Source of the DNA: Acidobacteriota bacterium
GTDB taxonomy: Bacteria; Acidobacteriota; Blastocatellia; RBC074
NCBI GenBank assembly: GCA_016710075.1
Contig: JADJLO010000025.1
Location: 30,621-94,620 of the forward strand
Reading direction: 5' to 3'
DNA length: 64,000 bases
Shown here in pieces: positions 60,243 through 64,000 of this stretch (position 1 is its first letter; each line of letters starts with the position of its first letter). The notes below the pieces were generated by a model. That model searched no databases and was not told where the DNA came from. It saw only the letters and a list, made by a program, of their open reading frames with translations. A program made the position numbers and the translations under genes.

Positions 60243-61598
60243 TCATTCTTTCCTGAGAGCCTCAATCGGATCGAGTTTTGAAGCCCGGCGCGCCGGAACC
60301 ACTCCAAAGACAAGCCCGACAGTGCTCGACATAATCAAAGCCGCCGATAATGCCCACAACGGAACCGACAAAGAAAATCCGGTTATCTTTGAAGCCAGCC
60401 AGACCAGCAGAACCGCTATCAAAACCCCGATGAGCCCCCCTGAAAGAGTCAGCAATGTCGATTCGATCAGGAACTGAGCGAGAATATCCTTGCGACGAGC
60501 CCCTATTGAAAGCCGTATCCCGATCTCTCTCGTTCTTTCGGTAACTGAAGCCAGCATCATATTCATAACCACGATACCGGCAACCCCGAGAGCAATCCCG
60601 GTAAGCGGATATAGAACGATTGCGATTATCCCGGTGATCTGACCTGCAAAAGCTTCAACGCTTTTTGCCGTGGTCACGCTGAAATCGTCGGGCTGCCCCG
60701 GCTGCAGCCGGTGCACCTGTCTCATTCCGAATCTGGCAAGATCTTCAACCCGATCGATTTCAACAACTGAATCGGGCGAATCGGACGCATTGGGCCGGGC
60801 TTTGACTATCAGGGAGACCGATCTCGAACGCGTGCCGAACACTTTATTGAAAGTCCCCAGCGGCAACTGAATGAACCCATCCTGCGATGCGCCGAATGAC
60901 GAGCCTCGCGAAGCCGCTACGCCAATCACCTGATAATCGGCGGCGCCGACCTTGATGGTCTGGCCTGCCGGATCGCGATCGGGGAACAGATAATCGGCCA
61001 CATCCGCTCCGATGATGCAGACCGGCCGGCGATACTCATCATCGAAATCGGTCAATTCCCTGCCTGAAGCAATCTTCAACGAAGTCAATTCGGCCGTATT
61101 CGCAGTCACTCCCTGAACATTGATTCCATTCAATGACAGATTGCCGCGCTGAACCGGCAGCACCGCATCCACCTGAGCTCCAACTTCCATCCTGTCGCCG
61201 ATCCTTGCACGCAGATCCCTGACATCGTCCGGAGTCAGATCGGGCCTCTTCGCCCTTGCCTCGGCAAATGCCTGCGCATCACCGACGAACTCCTGAAACG
61301 ATGCCTTGTCAATCCTCACAACTCCCGGCCCAAGCCCCGCCGCCGTGTCACTGATGAACCCCTGCGCCCCTTCAAGCAAAGCCGCTACTATTGTCACAAC
61401 CGCGATCCCGATGACAATCCCAATCACCGTCAACAGCGACCTCAACTGATGTGAAAAGATCGCCGTTACCGCAACCCTGAGAGCCTCTATCCAGTGTGAA
61501 AAGCCCAGCCTGAATCGCCGGCCCGCTCCCGCTTCATCAACGGTCCCGTATTGATTCGATTTTGTTTTTACTGTTATTAAGCGATCGTTTTTTGTCAC
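60243..61598 (-). CDS. MacB-like ABC transporter permease
   Basis: 451 residues, intact. One N-terminal helix, a MacB-type periplasmic domain (about 70-300) and three FtsX helices at the C-terminus, ending A-R-R-A-S-K-L-D-P-I-E-A-L-R-K-E. This intact copy is the best model for how the frameshifted permease at 58502 should end. MacB-like permeases move peptides, toxins or lipoproteins outwards using energy from a separate ATPase; the LolD-like gene at 56088 is the closest candidate. Confidence 0.93.
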   Translation of the reverse strand: MTKNDRLITVKTKSNQYGTVDEAGAGRRFRLGFSHWIEALRVAVTAIFSHQLRSLLTVIGIVIGIAVVTIVAALLEGAQGFISDTAAGLGPGVVRIDKASFQEFVGDAQAFAEARAKRPDLTPDDVRDLRARIGDRMEVGAQVDAVLPVQRGNLSLNGINVQGVTANTAELTSLKIASGRELTDFDDEYRRPVCIIGADVADYLFPDRDPAGQTIKVGAADYQVIGVAASRGSSFGASQDGFIQLPLGTFNKVFGTRSRSVSLIVKARPNASDSPDSVVEIDRVEDLARFGMRQVHRLQPGQPDDFSVTTAKSVEAFAGQITGIIAIVLYPLTGIALGVAGIVVMNMMLASVTERTREIGIRLSIGARRKDILAQFLIESTLLTLSGGLIGVLIAVLLVWLASKITGFSLSVPLWALSAALIMSSTVGLVFGVVPARRASKLDPIEALRKE

Positions 61599-61916
61599 GG
61601 CCTGAATAATTATCCAAATTATTGCTTCAATTCCGTCACATCAATTTAATTCTTTTGTATGTGAATAATCGAAAGATAGAAATTTTGTCGACTCCTGAAG
61701 ATAAATCACCCGCCCCGGCCTTGTCACCTGATTCTAGCACACCAACTTTTTTTACCCATTGCCGGCGCTGCACTTATGCCTAAGATTTTCGTTGAATTAA
61801 ATACCCCGTCGTGGATAATCGACTCTGCCATATTCTCAGTGCCCGAAGTCGAAAATATTTTCAGATTAAAACTGACCGGACACTATTTGTCCTATCACTC
61901 ATTGCATACTTCAGCT
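61599..61916. promoter_or_regulatory. Divergent region between MacB-like permease and WYL regulator
   Basis: About 318 AT-rich bases between divergent genes. It contains the GGACACTATTTGTCC inverted repeat listed separately. A longer in-frame reading from 61776 exists but adds 47 residues unlike WYL proteins. Promoters are expected here in both directions. Confidence 0.5.
61878..61892. promoter_or_regulatory. Candidate operator for the WYL regulator
   Basis: GGACACTATTTGTCC is a perfect 5-base inverted repeat (GGACA/TGTCC) with a 5-base spacer, 25-40 bases before the likely ATG at 61917. WYL-family regulators often control their own operon, so an autoregulatory site is plausible; this is inference from position and symmetry. 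Confidence 0.4.
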
Positions 61917-62951
61917 ATGAAAGACAGAAATTCCAAACAGAGCCGTGAGCACATTCGATATTTGGTACGTGTATTTTGGATTGATCTTGAACTGAGAAAT
62001 CATAGATATCCAAACGCTAACACTATTGCAGAACATTTCGAGATCACATCCAAGACAGCGCAACGAACTCTTGATTTCATGAAGGATCAATTGAAAATGC
62101 CCATTGCCTATTCAGCTGAGCACCGTGGCTGGTATTACTATGAACCTTACTTTGGTCTCGTAACCGTCGAAATGACCGAAGGTGAATTGATTACTATCCT
62201 ACTGGCTGAAAAATTGCTTCGCCAGTATCGTGGCACTGCACTTGGTGGTCAAATAGAGCAAGCCGTAAGCAAGATATTGCAGGCTCTCACCAATTCCCTC
62301 TCGATTGATTTTAAATCAATGACTGATGCTTATTCTTTTGAAGCCCCTGCCACAACCGAAATAAATTTTGAAACAATGCGCTCTCTTGACAGAGCAATCA
62401 GCAGCCAAAAACGCATCTCGATGAAATATTACGTGGCTTCGCGGGGTGAACTGTCAGATCGTCAAGTCGATCCGTTGCACATTCGAAATTTCGCCGGAGA
62501 ATGGTATTTGATCGCCTGGGATCATCTGCGCAAGGCACCAAGAGACTTCCTCGTCTCCCGAATCCGTGAACTGAACGTGACCAAAGAGCATTTCGACTGG
62601 CCGAAAGACTTCAACATGGACGAATACCTTAACCAGGGCTTCGGCATGATTCGAGGCCTCCAGCCAATCCAGGTGGAAATCGTCTTTGACGAATACCAGT
62701 CTCGCTGGATGCGTGAACGCTCAAAGTTCCACCCGACCGAAGAGCGTGAAGAGCTGCCCGACGGCCGCTTGCGCGTGCGAATGCAGGTTACGGCGCTCGA
62801 CGGCGTGAAGCGGTTCGTCATGCAGTACGGCGCTCACGTTGAAGTTATTCAACCAGAAGAACTTCGGAAGATGATTCGGGAAGAAATTGAATCCATGCAG
62901 GCCATCTACAACAACCGACGAACAGGCTGTGAGGTGGAAAATGACACATGA
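61917..62951 (+). CDS. WYL-domain transcriptional regulator, CRISPR-associated
   Basis: 344 residues from the ATG at 61917. N-terminal helix-turn-helix (S-R-E-H-I-R-Y-L-V-R and T-I-A-E-H-F-E-I-T-S-K-T-A-Q-R), then the WYL domain with A-G-E-W-Y-L-I-A-W and D-P-L-H-I-R, and a WCX-like C-terminal region (V-E-I-V-F-D-E-Y and V-E-V-I-Q-P-E-E-L). WYL proteins bind nucleic-acid ligands and often repress cas or defence operons. The stop overlaps the cas3 start by 11 bases, and GAGGTGG lies just before that ATG, so the two genes are one operon. Confidence 0.88.
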   Translation: MKDRNSKQSREHIRYLVRVFWIDLELRNHRYPNANTIAEHFEITSKTAQRTLDFMKDQLKMPIAYSAEHRGWYYYEPYFGLVTVEMTEGELITILLAEKLLRQYRGTALGGQIEQAVSKILQALTNSLSIDFKSMTDAYSFEAPATTEINFETMRSLDRAISSQKRISMKYYVASRGELSDRQVDPLHIRNFAGEWYLIAWDHLRKAPRDFLVSRIRELNVTKEHFDWPKDFNMDEYLNQGFGMIRGLQPIQVEIVFDEYQSRWMRERSKFHPTEEREELPDGRLRVRMQVTALDGVKRFVMQYGAHVEVIQPEELRKMIREEIESMQAIYNNRRTGCEVENDT

Positions 62952-64000
62952 AATTCCACTCGAAACACTCATTCGATTCTGGGCAAAGACAACCCATGCT
63001 CCTGAGCAGTATCCGCGTTCCTATCATCCTTTGCTTTGTCATATGACAGATGTGGCGGTAGTGACGCTGGCATTATGGAATCACGTTCTGCCGCGCGCGA
63101 TGAAACGACGAATTGCGCGCTGTTTCGGTCTGTCAGTTGCAGATACCCGGAATTCTTGTCGCGTGGATAGCTGGACTATAGTTTGGACAAAGTTTCGCCG
63201 CCGTTTACTCATCGTCCAACCACCCAAGAATATTCATCAGCTTTATGATGGAACTTCTTTTGCAAAAAGCGCGACTCGGAACCCGCTAAAAAAGCGCCAC
63301 ACGGATATGTGACCGCCAGTGAATTGCCGGAAATTCTGCAAAAAAGTAATTTTGGTTTCTCGCACAATTTAGCCGAACAACTTAGTGTGATGATTGGTGG
63401 TCATCACGGTGTTTTCCCGCGCACTGAAAATATCATTACAATTCAGGATAACGTCGACTATCGCGGCGGCAGGAAATGGATTGAAGCGCGACGTTTGTTG
63501 GCAATTGAACTTGCGCGATTGCTCGCAATCCAGCCGCTTGCTCAATCAATCACCAAGAATGAATGCAACGACCATGGTTTTAGCCGGATTGGTTTCTGTT
63601 GCTGACTGGATTGGGTCGAATTCAACATTCTTTCCTTGCGAGATACCCGATCAAACGCAGCCTTTCCACTTTGGATTTAATTGGCCTGAAAACTAAATCC
63701 GAGCAACAAACCATTTATTGCGTTGACTGAACTCGGTTGGATGAACTGGGCGGAACCCGATGAACCGCTTACTTTCTCCAGAACTCTTTTCCTCGATCCA
63801 AACGCCCAAATCCCTTACAACATGCGGCGATGGAGATCGCTCCAAAGCCTGACGGAGCCAGGCATCGTTGTAGTGGAAGCTCCAATGGGGGAAGGTAAGA
63901 CAGAAACAGCTATGTATCTTGCCGATCATTGGAACGCGACGCTCAAACAGCGCGGCGTTTATTTTGCATTGCCGACACAAGCCACCAGCAATCAGATGTT
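62941..64000 (+). pseudogene. cas3: CRISPR-associated Cas3 (HD nuclease-helicase), N-terminal half, disrupted; continues past the window
   Basis: Frame 1 from ATG 62941: F-W-A-K-T-T-H, then Y-H-P-L-L-C-H-M-T-D (HD-domain start). The frame changes near 63145 (I-L-V-A-W-I-A-G-L), again near 63177, where Y-S-L-D-K-V-S-P-P-F stands where Cas3 has H-D-x-G-K. An in-frame stop follows; then A-P-H-G-Y-V-T-A-S-E-L-P and I-G-G-H-H-G-V-F-P; another shift near 63570 gives M-V-L-A-G-L-V-S-V-A-D-W-I. A last shift near 63690 leads into the helicase: V-E-A-P-M-G-E-G-K-T-E-T (Walker A) and A-L-P-T-Q-A-T-S-N-Q-M, open to the window end. The order HD then helicase is that of type I Cas3. Breaks are far denser here than elsewhere, so real decay is likely, though a poor contig end cannot be excluded. 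Confidence 0.8.

Noticed and set aside
61776..61916. An earlier WYL start at 61776
   Set aside because: The 47 added residues do not resemble the family N-terminus, and they would run over the symmetric candidate operator.

Overview
The window looks like a chromosomal segment of an acidobacterium or a close relative. This is an inference from gene content, not from a marker gene. The signs are a VWFA-related secreted protein of the acidobacterial type, a Ser/Thr kinase fused to TolB-like and TPR modules, PSCyt/DUF1549/DUF1553 cytochromes beside a DUF1501 protein, several secreted amidohydrolases, and MacB-like permeases. I saw no rRNA, tRNA or CRISPR array.

Layout. 1-4.1 kb: the start of a tagaturonate epimerase-like gene running off the left edge, a secreted RidA protein, a PQQ beta-propeller protein and an M48 protease. 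4.4-11.5 kb: a form II CO-dehydrogenase-like (xanthine oxidase family) cluster in the order small, large and medium subunit, followed by three unfamiliar envelope genes and a CoxG-like protein. 11.6-23.3 kb: AlaX, an NtrC-type regulator, a lipoprotein glycosidase with glutaminyl cyclase, HIT, an M1-like protein lacking its catalytic Glu, DoxX, a large zinc protease and a HAD hydrolase. 23.5-32.4 kb: three tandem amidohydrolases ending in a strong terminator, acyl-CoA dehydrogenase, VWA protein, exonuclease III and an acyltransferase-like membrane protein. 32.5-42.3 kb: divergent planctomycete-type cytochrome genes, an amidohydrolase and DUF1501. 42.3-61.6 kb, all on the minus strand: enoyl-CoA hydratase, kinase, M14-like, sugar isomerase-like, Tat amidase, M61 peptidase, a cytochrome c/copper monooxygenase fusion, and an ABC export group (LolA-like, FtsX-like, LolD-like, MFS, two MacB-like permeases). 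61.9-64 kb: a WYL regulator and the start of a CRISPR-associated cas3 with several frame breaks.

Two features stand out across the window. First, at least 13 otherwise convincing genes carry one frame break each, several in short A runs. This suggests residual indel errors in the consensus, or unusually widespread decay. Frameshifted genes are listed once over their full extent. Second, a family of short non-coding elements sharing the ends CTGATACTGTTGGCGAATTC occurs four times between genes with two different interiors. A separate family of GATTACGAAACAGACGAAA repeats clusters around the ABC export genes.

I found no clearly new multi-gene system. The best candidates for novelty are the envelope genes inserted in the cox-like cluster, the amidohydrolase trio with two apparently metal-less paralogues, the repeat family with exchangeable interiors, and the decayed cas3 next to an intact WYL regulator.
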